DNA from: Malachius bipustulatus
Taxonomy: Eukaryota; Arthropoda; Insecta; Coleoptera; Melyridae
Direction of reading: 5' to 3'
NCBI GenBank assembly: GCA_910589415.1
Contig: OU342632.1
Span: 18,913,507-18,977,506 of the forward strand
Length of the DNA stretch: 64,000 nucleotides
The notes beneath the pieces were generated by a model. It was not told where the DNA came from. It ran no database searches and saw nothing but the letters and a program-made list of their open reading frames with translations. How positions within the stretch are numbered: the first letter of the stretch is position 1; every line of letters begins with the position of its first letter. The translations under genes were made by a program, and so were the position numbers. Shown piece after piece: positions 46,960-59,500 of this stretch.

Positions 46960-47330
46960 TTTTTTTTGCCCATAGAAAAAATAACAAAACAGTGCGATAG
47001 AGACTTAATAAAAAAAAAAAACTTCGGCAGGTTATTGATATAATTCTTACGTTTTTTCCGCGTCCCCCATTTGTATCTTCCTATATTTTCTACATCGTGA
47101 ATTTTTTCCAAGTGTTTTTTTTCAACATTTAAATTGAAGTGTTGGCTTCAATTCGTCTCGCATATGTTGGAACTTTTGTCGAAAAATTGATTTGGCATTT
47201 ATATTTGATTGAGAAAATTAAAAGAACAATCGCAACGACAATTAAGTCACCTAAATGCGTGTGAAAAAAGTATCCTCATTGGTCTTTTAATAGCGAAGAT
47301 ATAGCAAGTTTAAAAAAATAATTTTGATAA
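46960..47330 (+). repeat. Dispersed repeat, second copy
   Basis: Same family and orientation as 43790-44250; see the block list there. This copy lacks ~100 bp from the middle. Confidence 0.75.
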
Positions 47331-47819
47331 ATTATGAGCGCAGGTAAATTCAGTTTAGTTAGCTTGACGATGTGGGTAAGAGAGCTGCCTGGCAGTGAAA
47401 CATTCTCATCTTCATCACTCTCTTCTATGCTACTGTTTAGCCTAGGCTTGAGTCTTGAGTCTTGAGTGTGGCAGTGTTGTTTGGTCTCTCCGGTCTCTGG
47501 GAAGGACATTAGCCAGCAGAGTTGCTCCTATAAAAACTATCAAAGGAACCATTCCTCAATCAGTAGAGAATAATATAAGAAACCCCAGAAAGACTTTATT
47601 TTGTCATTTACTTTCAACAAATTTCAAACTACCTAGTGAATTTTATCATGTTAATAGACAATGAAAAATGAACGAATATCATTCTCTTGGACTGAACCCA
47701 CTAGGAAAAATCATTCACCTTGATTCCGCGTGCTAAACATGCGTTGCGCGGATGTTTCTTTTTTTAGAACACCTTGCGGAATTTTTCCATTAGTCACTGC
47801 AGTGGTCGCGTTGCACAGT

Positions 47820-47895
47820 CCCTATTATAGGTGAAGGTTAGTGTGACACCTCAACTGGGACCAAAGGTCTATTGTGACTAGTCCCTGTAGGTACT
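47820..47895 (-). mobile_element. LINE 3' tail fragment
   Basis: On - the sequence CACAATAGACCTTTGGTCCC AGTTGAGGTGTCAC matches the tail downstream of the stop codon in the LINE copies at 9075-9118 and 48640-48690. Confidence 0.55.
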
Positions 47896-48590
47896 CCAAG
47901 GTAAATATTTGTATCAAGTAGAATTCCTTACAAATAAATATTATTCGATGACAATAAGCGATTATAAAAGCATTCATTCGATTATCGCGAAGCATTCAAA
48001 AGATTAAAATCAATGCACAGGCAAGGTCTTATCATGCAGGAAATATCATCTCAAAAATTAAACAAAGTAGTTTAGATTTCTAATCCATCTTATTAATGAC
48101 AGATACATACGGTAAATTTGTAAGTGGGTCATAGGGATTTAACATTTCATTGCAAATTCATTTTCTTGCAAATAATATCTCAATGCGTAGATTTAGATTT
48201 TTTGACGATTATTTCTATTTAACGAGCAAATTTTCTAATAAAATACTTCAATAATAATGTAGAAATTTACAAAAGAAAATTCTATTTATTAATTTTGAAA
48301 TTTGACTATGTACGAAGATGCCTTAGTATCTTTTGGCACCTTCTACACCTGTTGCTTGCGCTATATAGATATATGAAAGCACTGAAGAAGACGTCTCCGT
48401 TCTAGCAAAAAACATGTCCCTATTAAGAACTGTCGTCAATGAAATATATTGGACATTGACAAACAATGAATATCTTCATAGTCTAGCCTTCTCCTTGATA
48501 TCCTCTGCACTGGATGGATAATACCTTCTACTACAACAGCAGGGTGGAATGTTTCTTCAGTCAAGAGTATCAAGCTTGCAATAATTCTAT
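47896..48590. other. No recognised gene
   Basis: AT-rich intergenic sequence without supported coding potential. Confidence 0.4.
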
Positions 48591-48599
48591 TTAGACTAG

Positions 48600-49121
48600 A
48601 TTAGAAATTTTCGTGAGTGGGGTGGAAGGAATTATAACACATCCACTGCGACCAAAGGTCTATTGAGTCGTCGTGATCTGGTCATACTACATTAACCCCA
48701 TCAGGTCAACCTCTTTGGTTGCCGATGGACGCTGACCATCTTGACTATTCTGTGCAGGTGGTGGCAGCTTGCACAGTCAAGCCCAGTAAATAGGCCCATT
48801 AAGGCTCTCAGTTATTTCTTCTTGATGCCCTCCAGTCTTGGTTTGCCAGTGATGGAGAACTTCTCTCTCAGCCTGATTGTGGTTTGATAAATTCGAACTC
48901 GGCACCTTTCTTAGCCAGAGAAGTTGTCTCCATATCCAGCATGGCTCGGAATCCATATCAGAGTTACTTCGTTGCTCCTTGCTAGGGCATTCAGCGTTAA
49001 TTGACAGTTTCGGACCTGCAGTGAGCAAACGATTCTTCCACACGTAACCGCTGATGATGTCTACTGCAGTTATGGACAAAACGTTCGCAGCATGGACCAC
49101 GGCACAACAGCCCGGAGTCAA
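48600..49121 (-). mobile_element. LINE ORF2 RNase H / 3' end remnant (R1/Jockey-like)
   Basis: On -, about 48985-48935 in one frame reads VTLIWIPSHAGYGDN, the hallmark of the LINE RNase H domain (W-P-H-G--GN--AD). Shortly before it another frame reads LSINAECPSKEQRSNS. The copy ends EVDLMGLM-stop near 48690, followed by the tail ...AATAGACCTTTGGTCGCAG TGGATGTG, shared with 8560-9130. Frameshifts make it non-functional. Confidence 0.7.
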
Positions 49122-49789
49122 TTACGATTTCAATAGAAGTCGGGCGTGAAAGCCTACACACTTTGTTTACAACTGACTTTGAATCATTGTTTTAAGCGTG
49201 GAATTCTAAACTCAAGCTATTTCGTGAATTGTATTTGGTTGTTAGTGGTTCATCGAGTGAACTCACGACCAGTCATTTTCATTTCATGTCGTAGAAAACA
49301 CATTCAGCATAAGGCGTGCTTATGTTGTTATTCACAAAGATCAAGCTTCATCGGTGAACGATTCGCAGAACGGTAAACAGTGATTTAAAAACAATTTTCA
49401 TGGAAAACTGTACGATTTGCTATAATGTTTATATCTTGTTTTTTTTTTCACTTTAAATCAGTGTTTTTTTTAGAAGATGCAATTTTGGATGCGTCATGGA
49501 ATGGTTTATAAGGATTTTATTGTGTTATGATGGATAGGTGAGTAAATTTTTGGTACATTTACTGTTATATCTTTCTACTGAAGAGTTGTTCGGGATGAAA
49601 TTTTTCGTTTTGCTGTTGTGAATAGTAACCTGGGTACCTGCCTACTTTTGTTTTTTTTATGACGATATAGGATTTATCTAAACTGTACGTTTTGTAAATA
49701 TTGTTGTGACTCAACACATTAGGATAAGAATTTCAGGAAATATCACGTACTATTTCTGTTCATTGTTTCAATAAACCTGACCATTAAAA

Positions 49790-50260
49790 TTATACCAAGG
49801 CACCAGCATCATTTACATAAAGTCAACTTGGAGATCTTGTTTATTAGGATTTTTTCCATAAATTGTTTTGAAAATTTTATGATACCACCTTTACTTTGTA
49901 ACTTATCATTCTCATGATTGTAAATATATCCACTCACGGAGATTACGTGATCAAAACTTGTGAAGTGTGTTGATAAGATACATTGTACTGATGAGTTCCA
50001 AGCAGGACGAAACACGTGTATACAATTCCCCCCCCCACTCATAACATAACATCAACGAACGACATATTTTACAACATGGGGACACTGCACTGCGGGTATT
50101 TATACACACCGGGAGGCACTGCACGCACTCAGTTGTCCTATCACTTTGAACTTCTCCAGAAATCCCATAAACCATTTTTTGAAGTTTTTTGAACTATTTG
50201 ACGTGTAGAACGGCTTTACAACTAAATTTAATATGGGAACCTTCCGCCATCTTGGATTTT
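49790..50260. mobile_element. Possible Penelope-like terminal repeat around a hammerhead ribozyme
   Basis: The interval contains the hammerhead at 49982-50026 and a GC-richer flank to about 50130, and it lacks long conserved coding frames. Penelope-like elements of animals carry type I hammerheads in their terminal repeats, so this is the most likely origin. I found no reverse transcriptase/GIY-YIG gene of that family nearby, so the call rests on the ribozyme alone. Confidence 0.4.
49982..50026 (+). ncRNA. Hammerhead ribozyme, type I, short stem III
   Basis: Stem I ATTGTA (49982-49987) pairs perfectly with TACAAT (50021-50026). The core CTGATGA is at 49988-49994. Stem II (GTTC.../...GGAC, 49995-50008) is followed by GAAA (50009-50012). 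Stem III is two pairs (AC/GT) closed by an ACGT loop, and the cleavage triplet is GTA with the cut after 50020. Every conserved core position is present, and all three helices close without adjustment. The compact stem III is characteristic of retroelement hammerheads in animals. Confidence 0.82.
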
Positions 50261-50269
50261 AGGTTTTTT

Positions 50270-51055
50270 GCAATTTGTACGCTCATTCATCATTTTTCAT
50301 ATCAAAAAGTGCAAAAAATTGACAAAGTTGCGCAGTTTCTTCAATTCTTCGACCATCACGATTGAAAATATTATGCACATGTTTAAATAAAAACTGATCT
50401 CCATACCGCCTGCTGCGTATACGACTTACTGCCAAGAACTCAATTGTTCTATTTGTATTTGTATAGTAAGTCAAGCGCTTTGGAATTTTGATTAAGTTAA
50501 TTATTCGAAGGACCAGCGGGTAAATAATTAAGGGGCAACTAAGGGGTATAATTTCTAGGATGAGAATTATGCACCGTCCTTAAATATCCCATGTAGACAG
50601 CTTAGTGAGCTTTCATTAGGCGACAAGGGCCGAAGATACTATCGCGTCGCAGAGCACTTTTGATTGCAATGTAAACTCTTCTTGTGTACAGCACACGTGG
50701 ATAACCGAACGCGATAGTAATTCATCTCGTAATGTTTTTGGGTGAAGTGGAGAGCACCCTTTTGCTGAAATATCCATAGGACATGGTCTCGTGCACCATC
50801 TTGTCACGTTCCTCTCCCCTCGTGCATAATTTAAGACGAGATTTAAGATAAGGAGGGAATTTTATGGAAAAGGGAAATATGGGAACGGAACATCACCAAT
50901 GGAATTTTTTGGCCCTTTTTCTGAACGTGGTTTCCCGGTAGGCCTAATCCGCAGCGTTTTTTTTTTTTTTTTGGAAGCGAACAGATAAGATATAATTTTT
51001 TTGTTTGTTGATATCTTAGTCCTTTAATGGGGTAAGATGGAAGAGTCACTAGTGT
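50270..51055. other. No recognised gene; repeat-like sequence
   Basis: Open frames on - (50474-50283, 50807-50616) have no family I can name. 50958-50974 carries a T run. Confidence 0.35.
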
Positions 51056-51340
51056 TTAGGACTTCTGTTTCTCCTGCAGTTTTGAATTCCGTTTCAGTCT
51101 CGTCGTCAATGTGCTATAATTCTCGCAAAAAATCGTGCAATAAAGTCCAGCTTTTCGGCAGTCGCAGGCTTTTCCACATTTTTCGCGCAAGCCTGCAAAT
51201 ATTTGAGTTCCTGTAAAAGCTTTGCGGCTTACTAAAAAATATTTTGCTAAACTGCGGCAAAAATTGTCTTTGGGATTTATTTTTTTTCTCGAGGCCAATT
51301 TCGTCTAAAAAGCTTGAACTACAATTTTCATTTTCGCCCA
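51056..51340 (-). pseudogene. Cysteine-rich CXC-type motif fragment from a mobile element
   Basis: The - frame reads ...CGKACDCRKAGLYCTIFCEN. The pattern CG-AC-CRKAGL-C---C resembles a Cys-rich zinc-binding motif that recurs at the end of several uncharacterised insect transposon proteins. Some of the Cys residues expected upstream appear in the neighbouring frame, suggesting frameshift. The identity of the parent element is not determined. Confidence 0.45.
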
Positions 51341-51357
51341 TTAACTGCATATTATAC

Positions 51358-51507
51358 ATAGATGCAGGCTGGCTAAATTAGACAGAAGGTTGAAGGTTGC
51401 TTAAACTCGACACGGCTATATTGTGTAGGTGTATAGATGCAGGCTGATTAAATTAGACAGAAGGTTGAAGGTTGCTTAAACTCGACACGGCTATATTGTG
51501 TAGGTGT
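51358..51507. repeat. Two-copy 75-bp tandem duplication
   Basis: 51358-51432 and 51433-51507 are the same 75-bp unit (ATAGATGCAGGCTG...GTGTAGGTGT), differing at only two adjacent positions (GC versus AT after GGCTG). The near identity implies a recent local duplication. Confidence 0.92.
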
Positions 51508-52234
51508 TTTCTAAGTAGCACTATCGCACTCCATTGCGGGCTTGTTTCAACTTATATTTTGTTGCACTACTCTGTCAGTCTATTTTATCAACTACGCACG
51601 CACTAGCCTCATAGCGACTTGAATCAGACGCCTGACGAAGGAAAAAAGCCACATAGCGTGACAGCAGGCAGTGGCAGAGCGAGTTTGGACACGTATGTAG
51701 CAAAACGTCGAGCTACATTCTGTTATATGACCGCCAGAATCGAGAAGGGCTGAGCTTTTGCACCACACCGGCAACTGGATCAATGGTCACAATTTCTTTT
51801 TTTATTGAAAATGTAAATTCGCTGCAAGGTATGACGCTCTGGGAGCGGTGCTTAAGCGGAGATATCGATTCACGCTAAATTTGAATCGTAATTCCTCGAG
51901 AAATACAACTCTTAGAAGGCTATTCCTAAGTGATGTGGTATTTAATGGTAAGGATAACAAAAAAATTGAACAGCTTCGGTGGTTCTAAGGTTCTCGCGCC
52001 ATGCGCCCGACTGACTCAGCGCTGAGAATCCAAGAAGTGCGATCCATGAGCAATTATTGCTGAATAAAGACGGAGAAAATCTCAGAAGACTCAGATCAGA
52101 AGTGAGATCAGATGACCCAGGTAGCTAAGCCGTTCTTCAGTTAGAAAACTGTAGCTTTGAGTGTCGATTTGTTTTTGATTTGAAGAAGAATAAAGATAAA
52201 AAGAGAAGGTACCTTTTTTAGGTATTTTTCTAAA

Positions 52235-52812
52235 TTAAGTCGGCCGAAAGAATGAATCTGTAGTTAAACAGCCATCGGTTGTTTCCCTGTTGGTTATTTT
52301 GGGGATGCATGAAGTGAATGATTGAAGATAGCGTTGCCGGAACGGAGTTAGATGAGTCTTGTGAAATTTAAATCGGCACACCACGTTTGATGTTGAGGTC
52401 GGTCACTTCCGGAAAGTCTAAGTTAATTAAATACACTTCTTTGAAACGTAGTTTCTTGAAAATGACCCGAAATACTCGTTGATTTTGGATTCAGAACTCT
52501 AATTTCGTTGAGATAAGTGGTTAGAAGCTGTTATACTTCTTTTTTTAAGATACAGGCCCGAGAAAAGATAAAAAGATGGAATATAGGTCAGGTAAATTTT
52601 GCAATCCAGATGCGTGTCGTGTAGGTCACGCGTCCGTCCGTGGACCAATGGGAAAGCCCCCTTTGACATACTTCTACGTCATCCTCATCGACTTCCACGT
52701 AGACGCTTTTCGTGCGTGCGACGCACCGTTCAGGTGATGCTTTCTGTCACGATCACAGAAGTCCGTGAATTTACACACGATACTTTTAAGAAAAAGTTCT
52801 AATAATTTTAGC
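52235..52812 (+). repeat. Dispersed repeat, copy B (partner at 5160-5735)
   Basis: Same order of blocks and same orientation as 5160-5735. It ends ~715 bp upstream of the P450 start codon, within its probable promoter region. The hairpin GTGCGTGCGACGCAC (about 52712-52726) and the CACGCGTCCG block are the best conserved parts. Confidence 0.7.
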
Positions 52813-53528
52813 TCAAGAGAACAATTCTTGTGAAAGAGACTTCTTTCACAAAGCAGTTGAAATTTTGTGATGAATTCTCTGCTGTTTTTTTTTTCTGGTT
52901 GTTTCTTTTCTTATTAGAGAGTTGCATGACATGGACTGTATTCTTTTTGTTCATCGACTTCTTACTTTATTTCACCAATTTTATTTATTGTTGTTTTATT
53001 ATTGGTTCAATATGTACCAATGATACAGTAGGTATACAGTAAAGAGAGTTATAATAATCAGGCAACGCAGGTTTAATTATTTCTATTTTTTAAGTAGGTA
53101 ATAATCCCATTATTGTTATTTCGATTGTTTCTAAGGAAATGGTTAGTTAACTCTGCTTTGCATGATAAAATTAGCTCTCTCAAAAAGTTTAATTCAATTA
53201 TTATTGATAACAATACTCAGTCACTCAAATTTTCAATAATAGATTTGATTTGATAGCCAGCTAGTTTAAACAATGATCTGATAACAAAAAATCAGATATC
53301 CAATTAATTAACATGATGATAAGTTCTAATTACCTTGAATTTCTTAGTTGACGTCCTTTTACAATGATGTGTCTGCACCGTACGCGGCTACACTCTTAAG
53401 ATTTTCAAATTTACACACGTTTGATTAGTTTTTCTTCTGTTTATGTGACACTGATAAGTGAATAACTCCAAACGTTTCAAAATTTTGGAACACTTTCAAA
53501 GAGTTTGTTTGAAATAAATTTAGGTAGA

Positions 53529-56500
53529 ATGGAACTAATCACTTTTCTTCTGGTGAGTCTCACTGTTATTCTCCCACTATATATGTTCTTTCGTCAAACA
53601 GAGGAACGGAAAAGGGTAGAAAAACTGATAAATAAATTGCCTGGACCGAAGAGGTATCCGTTTATTGGCACTGCAAAGTGCTTCATTGGGGCATCCAGAG
53701 AAGGTAAGCATCTAACCTGAATCGGAAGTTATTTTATTTTAATTTTTTCTTTCTTTGTTTTTATTATTTTCAGATTTTTATGGAATTTTCCTGAACAGAA
53801 ACGACACGTTTGGGCCACTCTTTAGATCTTGGAGCGGTAGTATTCCATGCTGTCATGTAATGAAACCGGAGCATGCTGAAGTAAGTTATTTGTCTGTACT
53901 TGCAAAAATAGTCTTAAGATGTGCTTAAAAAAGAATGAAGAATGTTATCTGTGATAAGACCATTTTGAAAAATTACGAATATAGTAGATCGAGGTGGTAA
54001 GGTCGCCAAAACTGACAGTTTCTGAATCTCAAAACTCAACTGTCTTATTAGGAGTGGTGTAGAGCAAATCTTTCATGTCCTCCATGTCTCCAGTCCTCTC
54101 AAATATCTTCTTTCTTACCAATACTTGCAATGACGAAAAGAATGTTTCTTCACCAACACCATAAGAACGTACGAAATACGATCTTCCCAGGGACCATACG
54201 TAATCCTATTCAAACATTTTCTGTCATTACGTGAAATTTTATGCACATCGGTGGGGTGGGGGGGTACTGCATTCTTGACATTGCCTAGGGTGTATCCTAT
54301 GGCGCAAGCCGAACCCACCGTGCTCTTTATGTTGATTACATTACGTGAAATTCCTGGAAGTTTCAAGAGGGATGGAACGATCCTCCTTGAGGAAGCTGAC
54401 TATCTCGACTATCCTTTGATGAAAGAAAGTTACTCCAGTTATGCGGGACCTCGCATAGGATGTGTTTTGCTGTTTCCTCATCATCCACGCCCAGGCGGCA
54501 TTAAGCGCTGATCGCTAAACCTTTCCTGTGCAGACGATGATTCAGCTTGCAGTGCCCAGTATATTGCCCAATAAGGCTTTCAGTTCTTTCCTGTTTAGGT
54601 CCAATAGTTCTTTGATCCTTTTTTATAAAAAGGCCTTCAAATGGTCCAATCTTGGTACGTTTTGCCATTGCTGGAGGACTTCCCTCCCAGTCCAGTTGCT
54701 TATTGTTGTTTTGGCAATATTCTGTGATCGCCTACAGCTGGTTCCGATAAAAAAAAAACAAAGATTCGGTACCTTTCCCAGCCAGTTTGTTCTCTCCATA
54801 TCCAGCATGGCCCGAAATTTAGATCAGAGTTTCTTCGTTGTTCCTTGCTAGGGCATTCAGAGTAAATTGATTGGACCAAATTGGAATTGAATGTACGTCT
54901 TTTGCTGCATCTGAGCACAGAGCTCTATGGCGTACATTTTGGCCCGAAAAGTTGTTGCGTGAAGGCCCAGCTTCGAGAAGACTCTCTTCTTCAAGCCAGC
55001 GCTACATACCCCAGCTCCAGTTCCTCTGGATGTCGTAGATTCATCTTATCTGCTGTTAAGAGCTCATTTCTATTGTCCTCCCAAACGTCTCTTCCCGGGA
55101 GAAGGACGTTTCTTGCCATTTGCAGCCTCCTTTATGTAGTCCATAATCTGGCCTCTCTTTTTCTCTCTCTCTCTACACATAAATTTGGAAAGGTGGTAAT
55201 TTGAATAGGATATCCAGGCCGCTGACGATGTGGTGTTAATAGTACCATCACCATAGATCGCCAGACAAGTCTCTGTAGGCTAGAGAACTATGTTTTAGCC
55301 ATGACCTGTTGGCTTTTTGACCTCCAAGTGGTACTGTCATAGTCATAAGCAATCATAAGTCTGACAAATGAGAACCATTACATAAAGCCAATTCCCTATA
55401 TTTTGCCACAGATCCTTTTCCACGTCCATAAGGAGAGTTTGGATCTAAGAATAACTTTTTCCAGATCAGAGTTCCAAGTAAGCTTTCTATCCAGGATGAC
55501 TCCTAGGTCGTTAGCTTCCTCCGCAAATGGAACAGTTTCTTCCAGAAGAGTTTTACCCAAACGAAACCGTCAAAGTTTCTCTTTCGGGTAAATTGTACTG
55601 GAAGTATGACAATTTTGCAACGGTTCACTGACATATTGTTTTTTCTGACATGAGTAGGTATAAACAATGGTCCATAAAAATGACAAAATTTGTTCAATTG
55701 AGCTCAATTGAGTTCAAAAAGTTATTGATTAGTCTGCCAAAAAAAAATTTTCATAGAAGTTATATATCTGCTTATGGTGGTCCATGATGGAATTTTTATG
55801 ATTCCCTTAATGGGAGAATCAATCGGGTGAGAAGGATAAAATGAATGGCTCTCTTAATGGAGAACAAATCCTGATCGAAGGAACAAAATGTATGGTTCCC
55901 TTAATGTGGAATCGATCCGGATGGGGGTTGATGTTAATGAGGAATTTTTTAATAGATCGGCTTGTAAGACCGAAAAGCTTGTTCGAAATCTGGACGAAGG
56001 ACCAGGGTACAGGATACATCGGGCGGGAAATAATAGACAGGATTAATTATTATTATTATGGCTTTAATTATTGTGTACCCACTGTTTACCTTTCGTACAC
56101 TGCGCGAACCACTGTAACGGGTGCGGGGGATGCGTAAGTCTTCCAATTAATGTGATTTTTTGCGATTTTTTATTTTTATTTGAATTATTAATTTGAATTA
56201 CTATCCAAAGTGCTACATAATTATTATTTATTTCTTCTTTTTTAGGTTATTTTGAGCAATACAGAAAATCTAGAGAAAGGAGAATCGTATAAATTTGTAC
56301 GTGATTGGCTGGGCGAAGGACTTATAACAAACCACGGTAAGATAAACAAAAATTAATAAATCAAATATCAACTTAATATACAGAAAGTAAATACAAAATT
56401 AGTTCATAAAAGCTCTAGAAAAGTTTATTGTTTCCAATATTAGTACTGGTAAATCTCTGTTTTGTGATTAACAAAAATTTAAAAGTGACATAACGGCGAA

Positions 56501-59500
56501 AGTAGTATTTTTCGTGCTGAAAACTCATAAATTATGAATGAAACCCCCGAGGGAGCACCTGTCAATAGGAGCCCCTAATTACTAAACTCTCTATCACAAA
56601 TAAAACATAGGTAACGTAGAGAAAAAAATAATTCAAAATTTTATTTTTATCTCAAAGACTCCAACATCGACTAATATAAATTGTTCTGCAATAATAATTA
56701 TTGTCATTCTCTCGCACAGAATGTTATGTCGGTCTTTCTAAGGTTGGTACGTGTGGAACTGAAAATCCATTGTCACCGTTCAGGGATTATCAAAAAGGAA
56801 TTCAGCGTGTGATTCTCTATGTCTGTCCCTCGAGAGAGTTTATAAGGATAAAATGTTGTCCTCTGGAGATAATATTTTACTGAAAGGAAGGGAAAATTCT
56901 CGATAAAGTAAGAGCCGATCACTGATAGAGAAGAATGCAGCTGCTATGTTTTCATAATGCAAGTCTAGGACGAAACTCTGTATTAAAACTTCTAGTCCTT
57001 GTTGGTTCAAGTTTGTAAACACACGTTAGTCAAATTGGGTTTTAAATAACAACAAGATATTCGATAAAATTGTTTTTTTCCATCCAAGTTTGACACCGCC
57101 TGTATCTCGGAAATAAAACTACTTAGAGCCAAATTTTATGAGAAAAAGATTATTTTTCAAGTGGAGACTCAAGTCAAGTTAGTTAGCCACGCTTCGGCCA
57201 GTCACGCTTTCGACCAGGGAGAAAGACTTCGAATAATTTTCGGTCAATTGTTTTTCGTTATTTACGGCTAATGGAAAATATTTGGTTTGTTTTTGTTGGT
57301 AATAATGTCATTAAGAAATTAAACCCAATACAAATCATCGCTATAAACTAAAAAATCGTAATTATCGAGACGCCACGGCCAGCCACGACAAACTGAAAAA
57401 ATCATTATTGCTGAATTTTTGTTAATAAATCCGGAATTTAATAATTATGCCTGGCCACGCTTTCAGCTACAGACTGAAAAACTGAAAAAATAATTTTTTC
57501 TGGAAATTTGCTGAAAAAAGGCAGAAATTTTATAAAAATAGCCAGCTACACTTTTGGCCACAGACTTTTCAGCGAAAAATTTTCGCTGAAATTTGGCTGG
57601 AAGAATCCTTAACTTTATATCGGTTATGGACCTTTGAAACTGCGAAAAAATCATTTTTGCTGAAATTCTGCTCGAAGATTTCCGGCATTTTATAATAATG
57701 ACCAGCCACGCTTTCGGTCACGAACTTAATAAATTGAAAAAATCGTTTGGCTGAAAATCTACTGAAAAAGTCTGAAATTTTATAATAATGGCCAGTCACG
57801 TTTTTGGCCGCGGACTCAATAAACTGAAAAAACGAACTTTTGCTGAAATTTTTCTGAAAGAAGTTTGAAATTTTTAATGACGGCCGGCCACGCTTTCGAC
57901 TACGGAGTTTTGAATCTGAAAAAAATCATTTTTTTATATTTTGTTGAAGAAAAATCCCAATTTTTTAATAATGAAAAAGTCCACGCTTTCAGCTATGGAC
58001 GAAAAAACATTTTTGTGAAATTCCTATTGAAATTCTGTTTAAAGAAGTCCGAAATTTCGTAATAATGGCCATAAAATAAAAATAAACCACGCTTTCGGCC
58101 ACGAACTTAATAAACTGAAAAAAATTGCTTCAAAATTTGTCGAAAAAAGTCCTAAATTTCGATACAATTAATAAACTGAATGCCTCGGACTTAATAAACT
58201 GAAAAAAAAACTATTTTTGCTGAAATTTTACTGAAAAATATTCTGAGTTTTATTACAATGGCCAACCACGCTTTCGGCCACGGCTTAATAAATATGAAAG
58301 AAATAGTTTTTCCTGAAATTTTGTAAAAAAATCTGAAATTTAATAATAATGGCAAGTCACGCTTTCAGCTACAGACTGAAAAACTGAAAAAATCATTTTT
58401 GCTGGAAATTTTCTGAAAAAAGACAGCAATCTTATATTAATAGTTTTGGCCACGGACTTCAAAAACTAAAAAAAAAAAAAATTCGCTGAAATTTTTTTGA
58501 AAGACTCCTAAATTTTATATCGGCTATGGACTTTTGAAACTGGGAAAAAATCATTTTTGCTGAAATTCTTCTCAAAAAAAATCCGACATTTTATAAAATT
58601 GGCCAGCCACGCTTTCGGTCACGAATTTAATAAACTGAAAAAATAATTTTGTCGAAAATCTACTGAAAAAAGTTTGAAATTTTATAATAATGGCCAGTCA
58701 CGCTTTTGGTCACAGACTGAATAAACTGAAAAAATAAGTTTGCTGAAAATCTACTGAAACAATCTGAAATTTTTAATGAGATTTTTAACGTTTTCGTCTA
58801 CGGACTTTTGAATCTGCAAAAAAATCATTTTTTCTGAAATTTTGTTAGAAAAAATCCTAAATTTTTCAATAATGCCAGCCACGCTTTCAGCTATGAACGA
58901 AAAAACATTTTTGTGAAATCCCTAGTGAAATTCTATTCAAAAAAGTCCGAAATTTCGTAATAATAGCTGCCATACACTCTCAACTACGAGCATAATAAAC
59001 TGAAAAATCATTTTGCTGAAAATCTACTGAAAAAAGACTGAAAGACATGCTTTTGGCCACGGACTGAATAAACTGAAATAACGAATTTTTGCGGAAAGAA
59101 GTTTGAAATTTTTAATGATGGCCAGCCACGCTTTCAGCTATTAACGAAAAAAAATATTTTTGAGAAATTGCGAGTGAAATTCTGCTCAAAAAAGTGCGAA
59201 ATTTCATAATAATGGCCAACCACGCTTTTGGCCATGAACTTGAACTGAAAAAATCATTTGGTGAAATTCTGCTCAAAAAAGTTCGAAATTTCATAATAAT
59301 GGCCAACCCCGCTTCAGCCACGTACTTAAACTGAAAAAATCATTTTGCTGAAAATCGGCTCAAAAAAGGCTGAAATTGTATAATAATGGCCAGTCATGCT
59401 TTTGGCCACGAACTTAAACTGAAAAAATAATTTTTGCTTAAAAATTTACTGCAAAAAGTCTGAAATTGTATAATAATGGCCAGCCACGCTCTTAACCACA

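Noticed and set aside
54115..54366. 83-codon frame in P450 intron 2 as an exon
   Set aside because: No fit to P450 sequence, wrong strand, and part of it matches a dispersed repeat at 15.68 kb.
57569..58062. ORFs within the intron 3 satellite
   Set aside because: They are translations of the tandem monomers and are interrupted in adjacent monomers.
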